In this document: positions 6,511 through 12,828 of the stretch, one piece after another | Layout of the letters: each line of letters begins with the position of its first letter | Numbering within the stretch: the first letter of the stretch is position 1 | Origin: a virus | Strand: one strand, 5' to 3' | Length of the DNA: 23,920 nt | IMG/VR virus record: IMGVR_UViG_3300025000_000418 | Span: 1-23,920 of that record | Made by a program: the position numbers and the translations under genes | The notes under the pieces: model-generated | What the model was told of the DNA's origin: nothing | Databases searched by the model: none | What the model saw: only the letters and a program-made list of their open reading frames with translations

Positions 6511-7062
6511 ATGGCGGAACATTACACGGAAACAGTCCTGGCCGCGGTCAACGAACTGGGCCGCGAGGTCACGGCGGCGGAGATCGGCCACTATCTGCAT
6601 ATCCAGACCCAGCGCGTCCACAAGAAGATGCTGAACGTGCTGTCGGTGCTCTGCATCTCCGGCCGGATCGCGCGGGTGCGGCAGGGCGTCTATGCCCCGA
6701 TCCGGAACCAGCAGCCGCAAACCATCGAGCTGCGGCAGGTGATGTGGCGGGTGCTCAAGATGCGGCGCCGGGTCACGGTTGAGGACCTGCAGACCATGGC
6801 CGGCGCCAGCTATGTCTACGCATCCGACTGGCTGCGGATGCTGGAGGACAAGGGAGTGGTACGCAAGGTCGGCATCGATGGCGAGCACTTCGCGGTCTGG
6901 CAGCTCATCGCCACGGACGCGGAACTTCCGGCCGACGACAAGGAAGCGGCCCGGCTGCGGACGTACCGCTCGAAGAAAAAGGAGGCGCTGGCCAAGATGC
7001 GGTCGGCGCGGACATTGATCAATCAGGCCATTGCGGCCATGGAAGAGGAGGAAAAGGGATGA
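6511..7062 (+). CDS. Phage protein with two winged-helix-like modules
   Basis: The protein has 183 residues. Residues about 1-65 (TVLAAVNELGREVTAAEIG through GVYAP) and about 70-135 (MWRVLKMRRRVTVEDLQTM through EHFAVWQL) each read as a winged helix with a helix-turn-helix followed by a beta wing. The C-terminus is a charged helix (YRSKKKEALAKMRSARTLI) ending in EEEEKG. Proteins of this kind are common right after B in Mu-like phages. A regulatory or replication-linked DNA-binding role is inferred. It begins four bases after the B stop and overlaps the next gene by four (ATGA), so it is part of one translationally coupled operon. Confidence 0.65.
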   Translation: MAEHYTETVLAAVNELGREVTAAEIGHYLHIQTQRVHKKMLNVLSVLCISGRIARVRQGVYAPIRNQQPQTIELRQVMWRVLKMRRRVTVEDLQTMAGASYVYASDWLRMLEDKGVVRKVGIDGEHFAVWQLIATDAELPADDKEAARLRTYRSKKKEALAKMRSARTLINQAIAAMEEEEKG

Positions 7063-7406
7063 CAACGAGAATCACACGCACGGAGATCGCCGCCCGGATC
7101 GGCGACGCGCAGTATCGGCTGGCCAATGGCGAAGACTCGATTGATGTGGAGCTGGACCTGCTCCGGTTGCGAAATGAGATCATGGCCGAGGAAATCACGG
7201 ACAACGCCCTGGCCGGCTATCGCCGCGATGCGGTCGAGCAGGTGGCTACCTTAGGCGAGATGCTGGCCAAGCTGGACCTTGGTTTGGCCCCGGACCAGGA
7301 GCTGTTCCATGTTGCGGCCTGCGCCGAGCTGGCGCGGCAGCAGATGGAGCATTACTTCGACCTGCGCAACCGCGTTGCCGAGGCGCGGCTCAAGGCCGCG
7401 GCATGA
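7059..7406 (+). CDS. Small helical phage protein, function unknown
   Basis: The protein has 115 residues. It is predicted to be almost wholly helical with regularly spaced leucines (VELDLLRLRNEIM; VATLGEMLAKLDL; AACAELARQQMEHYFDLRN). There are no catalytic motifs, membrane segments or cysteine pairs beyond one lone Cys. It starts at 7059 in ATGA overlap with the previous gene, with GGAGG upstream, and its own stop overlaps the next start the same way. Conserved operon placement supports a real gene in early phage replication. I do not recognise the family. Confidence 0.65.
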   Translation: MTTRITRTEIAARIGDAQYRLANGEDSIDVELDLLRLRNEIMAEEITDNALAGYRRDAVEQVATLGEMLAKLDLGLAPDQELFHVAACAELARQQMEHYFDLRNRVAEARLKAAA

Positions 7407-8191
7407 CCTGGCGCCAGCTCCTGGGCCGGGCAATCGTCGCCGAGGGCAGCCAGAGCGCGGTGGCCCGGCGGCTCGGCTACAGTCCATCGGCTATCTCGGC
7501 GGTGCTGGGCGGCAGCTATAACGGCAGCGCTAAGGCCATCGAGGCCGCGGTGCGCAACATCTACGGAGGCAAGACAGTGACGGAACAGGCAGTGCCGGCG
7601 GGCTATAAGCGCAATGCGATCGGGCACCTGGTGCCCATCGAGTCGATCAAGGACGAAGATTTGCTGCGCGACGAGTTCGTGCAGCGGGTCATCGAGCAGG
7701 CGATCGAGCTGGCAACGGTGATTTCGGCGTTCAAGACGCGGCTGGGCGAGGACATGCAGGCCCTGATGGAGCTGGCCTTCGAGAAGTACGGGGCAAAGAT
7801 CGGCGGCGAGCGCGGCAACGTGACCCTGACCAGCTTTGACGGCAAGTACCAGATCCTGCGCGCCGTGTCGGATCAGCTCGATTTCGACGAGCGGCTGCAG
7901 GCGGCCAAGGCGTTGATCGACGAGTGTCTGCGGGAGTGGACAAAGGACAGCCGGTCCGAGATCAGGGCCTTGATCGAGTCGGCGTTTCAGGTCGATAAAA
8001 AAGGCAAGATCAATAGCAAACGGATCCTGGCGCTCAGGTCGCTGAAGATCGAAGACCCGGTGTGGAAAAGGGCGATGGAGGCCATCAGCGACGCGGTCAC
8101 CGTGATCGGCAGCCGGACGTATTACAGGCTCTACGAGCGCGACGAGCACGGTAACTATCGGCAGATCCCCATGGATTTTTCAGGGGTGTAA
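7403..8191 (+). CDS. HTH regulator fused to DUF3164 phage protein
   Basis: The protein has 262 residues. Residues 1-56 form a compact HTH (LLGRAIVAEGSQSAVARRLG, then SPSAISAVLGG) of the kind often encoded by its own small gene in Mu-like phages. From about residue 67 (YKRNAIGHLVP) to the end it is a full DUF3164 protein, with the typical GNVTLTSFDGKYQI, FDERLQAAKALIDECL, FQVDKKGKINSKRILALR and TYYRLYERDEHGNYRQI segments. DUF3164 proteins sit in the early operon of many Mu-like phages and have no established biochemical role. The fused arrangement is unusual. A GGAGG and GTG lie at the junction (7566-7579), so a separate DUF3164 product may also be made. The start is coupled by ATGA to the upstream gene. 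Confidence 0.85.
   Translation: MTWRQLLGRAIVAEGSQSAVARRLGYSPSAISAVLGGSYNGSAKAIEAAVRNIYGGKTVTEQAVPAGYKRNAIGHLVPIESIKDEDLLRDEFVQRVIEQAIELATVISAFKTRLGEDMQALMELAFEKYGAKIGGERGNVTLTSFDGKYQILRAVSDQLDFDERLQAAKALIDECLREWTKDSRSEIRALIESAFQVDKKGKINSKRILALRSLKIEDPVWKRAMEAISDAVTVIGSRTYYRLYERDEHGNYRQIPMDFSGV
7566..7579 (+). promoter_or_regulatory. Internal ribosome-binding site and GTG for stand-alone DUF3164
   Basis: GGAGG (7566-7570) lies six bases before an in-frame GTG (7577-7579), codon 59 of the fusion. Starting there gives a product beginning VTEQAVPAGYKRN, about where ordinary DUF3164 proteins begin. This supports two products from one frame; it is not proof. Confidence 0.45.
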
Positions 8192-8211
8192 TTCAGAGGA
8201 CGGAAGCGAAA

Positions 8212-8247
8212 CCGGACCATTTTCCTGGCGTCAGGAAAATGATCCGG
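8212..8247. other. Strong hairpin after the DUF3164 gene
   Basis: Two 16-base arms (8212-8227 and 8232-8247) pair at 15 of 16 positions around a GCGT loop; the single mismatch is C8217 against A8242. No U-run follows on either strand, so it is not a standard terminator. It lies in the 195-base gap 8192-8386 just before a palindromic repeat, and could protect an mRNA end or be part of a small non-autonomous element. Confidence 0.6.
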
Positions 8248-8283
8248 TCATCCGGGCGTGGCGGCCCGGGTCTGATGAGCAGC

Positions 8284-8357
8284 CGTAGGATGCCGGTGAG
8301 GCACGAACCGCATCTGTCGCGATTTGATGCGGTTCGCGTGGCTCACCGCATCCTACG
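8284..8357. repeat. GTAGGATG-family palindromic repeat, copy 1
   Basis: This 74-base element has outer arms CGTAGGATGCCGGTGAG (8284-8300) and CTCACCGCATCCTACG (8342-8357), and inner arms CGAACCGCATC (8304-8314) and GATGCGGTTCG (8326-8336). It matches a second full copy at 12064-12135 and a half copy at 14764-14793. The pattern is that of REP/BIME-like chromosomal repeats. Confidence 0.85.
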
Positions 8358-8386
8358 AAGATCACGAAGACTGTTTTGGTGAGGCG

Positions 8387-9124
8387 ATGGAGCGTTACTA
8401 CTGGACAACAGCGGAGGTCAATATCATCCGCCAGCACTATCCGACCGGCGGCGCGAATGCCTGCATGGCGCATCTGCCGCGGCGCACCTCATCAGCCATC
8501 TACCAGCAGGCCACGAGACTTGGCCTGCGCTACGGCAACAAGGAGCACAAGAACCGCAAGTGGCCGGCGGACGAGCATATCGACCGGGCGATTGTCGAGG
8601 CATACCACCACCCGGAGCGCGGCCCGATCTATAAGCAGCTGCGCGGCCTGATGCGGCCGGTGTGGTGGATCAAAAAAAGGGCGGTCAAGCTGGGACTGTC
8701 GCAGCTGGTCGGCAGGAAAGAGGCGCCCTGGGCGAATGAGGAACTGGCCCTACTGGAGAAGCATAGCCACAAATCGCTGAAGGTGATCGCGCGGATACTG
8801 CGGCAGCGCGGCTATCACCGCACCGAGACGGCCATCAAGGTCAAGCGGACCAGGATGGAGTTGAGCACCGACGATCCGGACCACTACACCGGCCGGCAGC
8901 TGGCCAGGGAGTTCGGCGTTGACGAGCATGTGGTGATCCGCTGGATCAGTCAGGGCTGGCTCAGGGCCGGGCGGCGCGGCACCAACCGTACCGAGGCCAA
9001 CGGCGGGGACATGTGGTGGATAAAGCGCAAGCATGTCCGGGACTTCGTGGTGGAGAATGTCGGCGTGATCGACATCCGCAAGGTGGACAAGGTTTGGTTC
9101 GTGGACCTGCTGGCGAACACATGA
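8387..9124 (+). CDS. Phage protein with Myb/SANT-like and HTH DNA-binding segments
   Basis: The protein has 245 residues from the ATG at 8387, which has GGTGAGG upstream. The frame is open to 8324, but those extra 21 codons lie largely in a palindromic repeat, so the later start is preferred. Two repeats resemble Myb/SANT or GcrA-type modules (YYWTTAEVNIIRQHYPTGG to ATRLGLR; APWANEELALLEKHSHKSLK to AIKVKRTRM), each with spaced tryptophans and a basic third helix. A MerR/HTH-like part follows (YTGRQLAREFGVDEHVVIRW). It is probably a sequence-specific DNA-binding protein of the early/middle operon. The target is unknown. Confidence 0.65.
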   Translation: MERYYWTTAEVNIIRQHYPTGGANACMAHLPRRTSSAIYQQATRLGLRYGNKEHKNRKWPADEHIDRAIVEAYHHPERGPIYKQLRGLMRPVWWIKKRAVKLGLSQLVGRKEAPWANEELALLEKHSHKSLKVIARILRQRGYHRTETAIKVKRTRMELSTDDPDHYTGRQLAREFGVDEHVVIRWISQGWLRAGRRGTNRTEANGGDMWWIKRKHVRDFVVENVGVIDIRKVDKVWFVDLLANT

Positions 9125-9146
9125 CATGAGCGCAGGAAGACAGATT

Positions 9147-9183
9147 CCCTCTCCCCTCGCGGGAGAGGGCCAGGGCGAGGGGG
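9147..9183. repeat. CCCTCTCCC-family palindrome donating an RBS
   Basis: CCCTCTCCC (9147-9155) and GGGAGAGGG (9161-9169) form a perfect 9-bp stem with loop CTCGC. The purine-rich tail (CAGGGCGAGGGGG, 9171-9183) directly abuts the ATG of the next gene and is its only possible Shine-Dalgarno. Confidence 0.8.
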
Positions 9184-9372
9184 ATGAAGCAGACTAGCAA
9201 CGAGTTTAAAATCACCGGCAGCTGCGACAAGTGCGGCCGGTTCGAGGTTATCCGCATGCGCGGCAAGCGGGTGTCGAGCGACGGCAAGGTCCATTACCTG
9301 CCACAGAACGTGGTGTGCCCGACCTGCCGCATGTGGGCGGAGATCGTGGCCATCGAGGAGATAGCGAAATGA
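9184..9372 (+). CDS. Small zinc-ribbon phage protein
   Basis: The protein has 62 residues. Two CxxC knuckles, C14-C17 (SCDKCG) and C45-C48 (VCPTCR), frame a short beta-rich segment, as in a single zinc ribbon. It could be a DNA- or RNA-binding adaptor, but no partner can be named. Its ATG at 9184 sits directly at the end of a palindromic repeat whose G-rich tail serves as ribosome-binding site. The stop overlaps the next gene (ATGA at 9369). Mu encodes other small zinc-finger proteins (Com); this one does not clearly match Com. Confidence 0.65.
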   Translation: MKQTSNEFKITGSCDKCGRFEVIRMRGKRVSSDGKVHYLPQNVVCPTCRMWAEIVAIEEIAK

Positions 9373-9584
9373 GCAAGTGGATACCTGTTGCCAGGCGGCT
9401 GCCGGCACCGTTGACCGATGTCCTGGTGGCGTACCGCAACCTGGAGGGCGACGTGATCGTCGATGTCGGGTTCATGCGTGCTGACGGAACGTTTCGCTAC
9501 CTGGGCATGGATATGGTGCGCATGCATAATGTCGTCGCCTGGATGGAGTTTCCGGCGCCTCCTTCCTTCGAGGTCGAGGGATGA
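9369..9584 (+). CDS. DUF551-like small phage protein
   Basis: The protein has 71 residues. It opens MSKWIPVARRLPAPLTDVLV and closes VVAWMEFPAPPSFE, the pattern of DUF551 proteins (WIPVxERLP near the start, HWMPLPxPP at the end). DUF551 proteins are common in phage genomes and have no established function. The start at 9369 is set by overlap with the preceding stop; the open frame further upstream would run through the previous gene. Confidence 0.75.
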   Translation: MSKWIPVARRLPAPLTDVLVAYRNLEGDVIVDVGFMRADGTFRYLGMDMVRMHNVVAWMEFPAPPSFEVEG

Positions 9585-9763
9585 ACCAGATTCTATCTAC
9601 GATTGCGCTCGCTGTCGGGTGTTTCTTTCTGGGAGCCGGATACGTAATGCGCGCTGTGGAAATGGTTGAGAGGCATGCCACCCGGCAGTCATTGGTGGTT
9701 TTACTGTGTGGCCTTGGCCTGCTGGCTATATGGATGGTCATTGTTCTGGGAGTTGGTGAATGA
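9581..9763 (+). CDS. Small two-helix membrane protein
   Basis: The protein has 60 residues with two hydrophobic segments, about 4-23 (ILSTIALAVGCFFLGAGYVM) and about 38-58 (LVVLLCGLGLLAIWMVIVLG), separated by a charged loop (EMVERHATRQS). It is shaped like a holin or small inner-membrane phage protein. Position in the middle operon, far from the lysis gene, makes a holin role uncertain. It is coupled by ATGA overlaps on both sides, with GAGG before the start. Confidence 0.6.
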   Translation: MNQILSTIALAVGCFFLGAGYVMRAVEMVERHATRQSLVVLLCGLGLLAIWMVIVLGVGE

Positions 9764-10359
9764 AAGGCATCTGCCCGACCTGCGGGGCTTCCGGGTCCAT
9801 CGAGTTTTTCGCCTCCGAGGCGATCGCGCGCCAGACGCTGGCATCGGCCCTGGCTCTGCCCAAGGCGGTGCAGGACAGCCTGTTCGGCTACCTCGCCCTG
9901 TTCCGGCCGAAGAGCGGCGGGGCGATCCAGCCACGCAAGGCGCTGCGGCTGATGCAGGAGATCGCGGCCCTGATCGCGCCCGGCTACATCCAGGTAAAAG
10001 GCCAGCCAGCCAGGCCATGCCCGGCGCGGATCTGGGCCGAGGCCATGACCCAGATAAGCGAGCGGCGCGACAGCCTGCGGTTGCCCCTGGCCAGCCATCA
10101 GTACATGGCCAAGATCGCCTGGGACCTGGCGGACCGCGAGGACGCCAGGGTTGAGGCGACGAGGAATGAAGAGGCGCTGAGCGGCAATCACCGTGCTCCC
10201 TCATCCGGCCCGCGGCCACCTTCTCCCGGGGGGAGAAGGATAGCGGATCCCCCTCTCCCCCCGGGAGAGGGCCGGGGTGAGGGCGAGGTTGACGACGGCC
10301 TGTTGCCCGTGGAGCGGGCCATCCTCGCCAAGGGTGGCACGCTGAAGAGGATGGAATGA
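9760..10359 (+). CDS. Phage protein with N-terminal zinc knuckle and in-frame repeat insertion
   Basis: The protein has 199 residues. The N-terminus has a CPTCG knuckle (residues 5-9) but no obvious second cysteine pair nearby. The body to about residue 145 is helical (EAIARQTLASALALPKAVQD; ALRLMQEIAALIAPGYIQV; YMAKIAWDLADREDARVEA). Residues about 147-178 are low-complexity Pro/Gly/Arg/Glu encoded by two CT/GA palindromes (10219-10239, 10251-10271), clearly an insertion of repeat DNA that kept the frame. The frame then resumes a helical tail (LPVERAILAKGGTLKRME). I do not recognise the family. Translational overlaps link it to both neighbours. Confidence 0.65.
   Translation: MKGICPTCGASGSIEFFASEAIARQTLASALALPKAVQDSLFGYLALFRPKSGGAIQPRKALRLMQEIAALIAPGYIQVKGQPARPCPARIWAEAMTQISERRDSLRLPLASHQYMAKIAWDLADREDARVEATRNEEALSGNHRAPSSGPRPPSPGGRRIADPPLPPGEGRGEGEVDDGLLPVERAILAKGGTLKRME
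10219..10271. repeat. Two CCCTCTCCC-family palindromes inside a coding region
   Basis: CCTTCTCCC (10219-10227)/GGGAGAAGG (10231-10239), and CCCTCTCCC (10251-10259)/GGGAGAGGG (10263-10271), are both perfect 9-bp stems with 3-base loops. They lie in tandem within the gene at 9760-10359 without breaking its frame. Confidence 0.85.
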
Positions 10360-10550
10360 CGTCTGATACTACTCAAATGAGTAGTACCGAGCTTGCCGGC
10401 TGCCGGGCCTTCCCCGCCGGCGCAACCTGCCCGCGTGAGTGGTGCGCCGAGGCCCAGCACTGGGCCATGTGCAAAGGCTGCGTCCATTTCGGCAGCGGCC
10501 GGACCGTGTCCCGGTACCAGGAGGAAAAGAACCATGCCGACCCGCGCTGA
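10356..10550 (+). CDS. Small cysteine-rich protein
   Basis: The protein has 64 residues with cysteines at 16, 25, 30, 39 and 42 (AGCRAF, ATCPREWC, MCKGC), a spacing that could bind one zinc. It begins in an ATGA overlap with the previous gene and its last 17 bases overlap the start of gemA, so it fits the tightly packed operon. The function is unknown. GGAGGAAAAGAACC inside its 3' end is the ribosome-binding site of gemA. Confidence 0.55.
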   Translation: MTSDTTQMSSTELAGCRAFPAGATCPREWCAEAQHWAMCKGCVHFGSGRTVSRYQEEKNHADPR

Positions 10551-10962
10551 CTACGCCAAGATCAATATCGCCTGCAAGGAGCTGGGGCTCGACAAGCATC
10601 AGTTGCTGGCGGACCGCTACGGCCTGCAGTCGTCGAAAGAGCTGACCGGCACGCAGACCTTTGACCTGCTGCGCCACCTGCAGTCCCTGGGCTGGCGGGC
10701 GAAGTCCGGCCGTGGCGCGCCGGGCAAGGCGGACCGGACCCGGCCCGGCTACATCGCCATCAAGCCGGGGCCGGCCGCCGGCCAGCAGCGCAAGGTCCTG
10801 GCCATGTGGGCGCGGCTCGGCTACGCGCCGGAAAAGCTGCACGAACGGTGCCGGCGGCAGTTCGGCGTCGATCGCTTTGAATGGGTGACCGAGTACGCGC
10901 ACCTGCACGTGCTGATCACCGACCTGTCGAAACGGCTGAAGGCCACGATGGAGGCGCGATGA
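10534..10962 (+). CDS. gemA: GemA-like protein (Mu gp16 family, DUF1018)
   Basis: The protein has 142 residues. It follows the GemA pattern: N-terminal helices (YAKINIACKELGLDKHQL, then KELTGTQTFDLLRHLQSLGW), a glycine/basic linker, and a C-terminal helical part (QQRKVLAMWARLGYAPEKLH, then FGVDRFEWVTEYAHLHVLIT). Mu GemA has been linked to modulation of host gene expression and DNA supercoiling; the mechanism is poorly known. The ATG at 10534 has a strong GGAGG seven bases upstream. The next gene (mor) starts in an ATGA overlap, matching the usual gemA-mor order of Mu-like phages, which raises confidence in both. Confidence 0.85.
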   Translation: MPTRADYAKINIACKELGLDKHQLLADRYGLQSSKELTGTQTFDLLRHLQSLGWRAKSGRGAPGKADRTRPGYIAIKPGPAAGQQRKVLAMWARLGYAPEKLHERCRRQFGVDRFEWVTEYAHLHVLITDLSKRLKATMEAR

Positions 10963-11297
10963 ACATATTCGACCTTGACATCATCGAGCTGCCGGACGAT
11001 GCCCTGCCGGCAATCGAGGAGCTGGACGGCGACATGCGCCTGGTGGCCGAGACCATCGGCGTACGGCTGGCCCTGCGACTGGCCCAGGTGTTTCATGGCA
11101 CCTCGATCAATCTCTATAAGTGGAAGAAGTGGACCCGCCGCCACCGCGACAAGTGCATCCGCCGCGACTACGACACCGGCCGGTATACCGGGGTGGAGCT
11201 GGCGCGCAAGTACTTTATCGGCCAGCGCCAGGTGTGGAACATCCTTGGCCGGGCGGAAGCCCCGGTTAAGGAAGACCGGCAATTGCGGATGTTTTGA
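10959..11297 (+). CDS. mor: Mor-family middle transcription activator
   Basis: The protein has 112 residues against about 129 for Mu Mor. The N-terminal part is acidic (DIIELPDDALPAIEELDG), followed by the dimerisation block (MRLVAETIGVRLALRLAQVF, then GTSINLY) and a C-terminal HTH (KCIRRDYDTGRYTGVELARK, then FIGQRQVWNILGR). Mor/C proteins bind as dimers next to weak promoters and recruit RNA polymerase through alpha and sigma. Here it should activate middle or late transcription. No separate C homologue is visible in the window, so this protein may do both jobs or C may lie elsewhere. It directly follows gemA with ATGA overlap. Confidence 0.85.
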   Translation: MNIFDLDIIELPDDALPAIEELDGDMRLVAETIGVRLALRLAQVFHGTSINLYKWKKWTRRHRDKCIRRDYDTGRYTGVELARKYFIGQRQVWNILGRAEAPVKEDRQLRMF

Positions 11298-11333
11298 GGG
11301 ATAAAACACGCTTGATGATAACGGAGGATGAAT

Positions 11334-11552
11334 ATGCCAGGATACCCGCCATTCGGGACACGCCCGATAAAATGCTGCCGCCGCGGGTGCTCTTTTCGCG
11401 GGTACGAAACAGACCTCGCCGAGGAGCCATGTGTCATCGGTGGAGTAGTCGCCATGCAGTCCGTGTGTCCTGTTTGCGGTAATCAGAGCTATCAGTTTAT
11501 GAAATCTCCCCTCTCCCGCCGGGAGAGGGGCAGGGGGGAGGGAAAATGTTAA
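11334..11552 (+). CDS. Small zinc-ribbon-like protein with repeat-derived C-terminus
   Basis: The protein has 72 residues. Cysteines at 14, 15, 19, 33, 45 and 48 (IKCCRRGC, EEPC, VCPVCG) suggest a zinc ribbon. The ATG at 11334 is preferred over the one at 11328 because GGAGG (11323-11327) directly abuts the latter and is six bases from the former. The last residues (SPLSRRERGRGEGKC) are encoded by a CT/GA palindrome (11508-11530) and its tail, so the original C-terminus may have been replaced. The function is unknown; it follows mor in the middle operon. Confidence 0.55.
   Translation: MPGYPPFGTRPIKCCRRGCSFRGYETDLAEEPCVIGGVVAMQSVCPVCGNQSYQFMKSPLSRRERGRGEGKC
11508..11542. repeat. CCCTCTCCC-family palindrome donating an RBS
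   Basis: CCCCTCTCCC (11508-11517) and GGGAGAGGGG (11521-11530) form a perfect 10-bp stem with loop GCC. The tail CAGGGGGGAGGG (11531-11542) is the Shine-Dalgarno of the gene at 11546. Confidence 0.85.
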
Positions 11553-11950
11553 CAAAAAAGGTAACTGTTTTCGACCGGATCATCATCGCCGTGCTGGCCT
11601 GGCTGCTGCCGGTGCTGGCGTTTGCGGCCCATCCTCACAAGGAAGAGTATTACCAGGCCAAGTGGTGCGCGGCCCACGGCGGGACAACAGAGTATGTCCT
11701 GCCGGACAGGACAAGGGTGGACTGCCTGACCGAGGCCAACGCCATCGAGTTCGACTTCGGCTATAAGCACTACGAGGCCATAGGCCAGGCCATCAAGTAC
11801 GGCATGGCCACCGGCAAGAGGCCGGGGATCGTCCTGATCATCGAGAACAAAAGGGATGCAAAGAAGTGGGTGGAGCTGCAGGAGGTGGTTATCTTCCTGC
11901 GCGAGCGGTTCCGCTTGCGGATCGACACCTGGATGATGCCTGGAGAATGA
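11546..11950 (+). CDS. Exported protein with nuclease-like (PD-(D/E)xK-type) residue pattern
   Basis: The protein has 134 residues. An N-terminal signal peptide is clear: basic start (MLTKKVTVFDR), hydrophobic core (IIIAVLAWLLPVLAF) and cleavage after AFA near residue 27. The mature part has a conserved-looking core: D59 (RVDCL), E68 and D70 (AIEFDF), K74, then Q81-x3-Y85 (GQAIKYG), and a hydrophobic strand (GIVLIIEN). D...ExD...K plus QxxxY resembles PD-(D/E)xK nucleases, but this is a pattern match, not a proven fold. Similar small exported proteins occur in other phages and chromosomes without known function. It may act in the periplasm, for example on incoming DNA. Confidence 0.7.
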   Translation: MLTKKVTVFDRIIIAVLAWLLPVLAFAAHPHKEEYYQAKWCAAHGGTTEYVLPDRTRVDCLTEANAIEFDFGYKHYEAIGQAIKYGMATGKRPGIVLIIENKRDAKKWVELQEVVIFLRERFRLRIDTWMMPGE

Positions 11951-12105
11951 CGGCAATGGCTGAGGAGCTGCGCTGCGCCGGTTGCGGCGAGCTATGCGCG
12001 ACCGGGCTCTGCCCGGTGTGTGAGGTGCTGCTTATGGCCCAGGGGGCCGAGCAGGAGATCAGGGTAGGATGTGGTGAGGGACGAACCGCATCGGGCCGCG
12101 ATTGA
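11947..12105 (+). CDS. Very small double-CxxC protein, end supplied by a repeat
   Basis: The protein has 52 residues. RCAGCG and LCPVCE give two CxxC knuckles about ten residues apart, a likely zinc ribbon. It starts in ATGA overlap with the exported protein. Its last 15 or so codons, including the stop, lie in the palindromic repeat at 12064-12135, so the gene end was captured from the repeat. ATG at 11956 is an alternative start. Confidence 0.5.
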   Translation: MTAMAEELRCAGCGELCATGLCPVCEVLLMAQGAEQEIRVGCGEGRTASGRD

Positions 12106-12135
12106 TGCGGTTCGCTGGGCTCACCGGCATCCTAC
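12064..12135. repeat. GTAGGATG-family palindromic repeat, copy 2
   Basis: The outer arms begin GTAGGATG (12064-12071) and end CATCCTAC (12128-12135). The inner arms are CGAACCGCATC (12082-12092) and GATGCGGTTCG (12104-12114). It is the same element as 8284-8357. Confidence 0.85.
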
Positions 12136-12160
12136 GGTGGAAGAAATAATGGAGGATGAT

Positions 12161-12406
12161 ATGGATAAAAGTGTGTTTGCGGAGCCTCCGCGCCGGGTGT
12201 CCGGCGCGGAGTTCAGGGCGAAGTTTTACGCCAGGCTCGTCAGTGCACCATGTTGCTGCGGATCGGGGAGGAGCCCTCGATTGTTTTCTCATCTAAAAGC
12301 GCGATGCTCCACGCCAGAAGGTCTTCGGCTGCACAGCGAATATTCGCCTCTTCAATGTTCTCTGTGTCGGCATGGAGCCAGCGAAGGAAAGCGCGGGCGT
12401 CGATGA
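12161..12406 (+). CDS. Small open frame, probably truncated
   Basis: A good Shine-Dalgarno (GGAGG, 12151-12155) precedes the ATG at 12161. The first 26 codons (MDKSVFAEPPRRVSG, then AEFRAKFYARL) look like real protein. From 12240 the frame runs antisense to a more convincing leftward gene and the sequence becomes Cys/Arg/Ser-rich without clear pattern. I read it as a rightward gene cut by insertion of the leftward gene; the alternative is a real 81-residue cysteine-containing protein. Confidence 0.35.
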   Translation: MDKSVFAEPPRRVSGAEFRAKFYARLVSAPCCCGSGRSPRLFSHLKARCSTPEGLRLHSEYSPLQCSLCRHGASEGKRGRR

Positions 12407-12422
12407 GCTTTGACCTGTGCAT
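12240..12422 (-). CDS. Small leftward cargo protein, function unknown
   Basis: The protein has 60 residues: an acidic, helical part (SKLIDARAFLRWLHADTENI, then EEANIRCAAEDLLAW) and a short C-terminal tail. Composition and helix periodicity are far more protein-like than the opposite strand. The ATG at 12422 is preferred by protein similarity to small accessory proteins, but there is no clear Shine-Dalgarno, which lowers confidence. It opposes all neighbours, like the leftward cargo near the left end, and appears to truncate the rightward frame at 12161. Confidence 0.45.
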   Translation of the reverse strand: MHRSKLIDARAFLRWLHADTENIEEANIRCAAEDLLAWSIALLDEKTIEGSSPIRSNMVH

Positions 12423-12432
12423 GGCTTGGCGT

Positions 12433-12457
12433 CGCGGGGCGGAGAATTTCTTAAATC
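12433..12457. repeat. 25-bp leader repeat, copy 1
   Basis: This matches 13092-13116 with two mismatches (CGCGGGGCGGRGAATTTCTT core). Both copies lie 20-40 bases upstream of a rightward gene (12477 and 13135), so this may be the tail of a regulatory leader that was duplicated with the C4-type control region. Confidence 0.7.
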
Positions 12458-12476
12458 CTTTTCCAGGGAGCAATGC

Positions 12477-12818
12477 ATGAAAAAATTCGCGAACATGAAC
12501 GAAGCCCTTGCCGTGGCAACCGACCGCAGCAAGATTAACACCAAGGAATGGCGGGACGCGGCGTGCTACATTTTGGACAACGCGCCGCCTCCCCTGCGGG
12601 CTCGATTCGACGCCATCCAGGGCGAGCTGATGGGCAAGCATTTCCCGGAATTGAAGCCAGATCATTACGATGAGCAAGGAGTTCCTTACTATTCTGCCGC
12701 GTCAGTCCAGAAGGCACTGGATATGAGTGACGAAGAAATGAACGTGGCTATTGCTGACCTGAAGGATTGCCACCCTTCCCACGTCACGACCGCAGATAAG
12801 CTGCATCGGCTGCAGTGA
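12477..12818 (+). CDS. Phage protein of unknown function upstream of the C4 RNA
   Basis: The protein has 113 residues. It is helical and charged (KKFANMNEALAVATDRSKIN; WRDAACYILDNAPPPLRARF; SVQKALDMSDEEMNVAIADL), with no membrane segment or metal site. The ATG at 12477 has AGGGAG six bases upstream. Its leader shares a 25-base block with the leader of the rha gene. It precedes the promoter of the C4-like RNA. I do not recognise the family. Confidence 0.65.
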   Translation: MKKFANMNEALAVATDRSKINTKEWRDAACYILDNAPPPLRARFDAIQGELMGKHFPELKPDHYDEQGVPYYSAASVQKALDMSDEEMNVAIADLKDCHPSHVTTADKLHRLQ

Positions 12819-12828
12819 GGAAGGCGCC

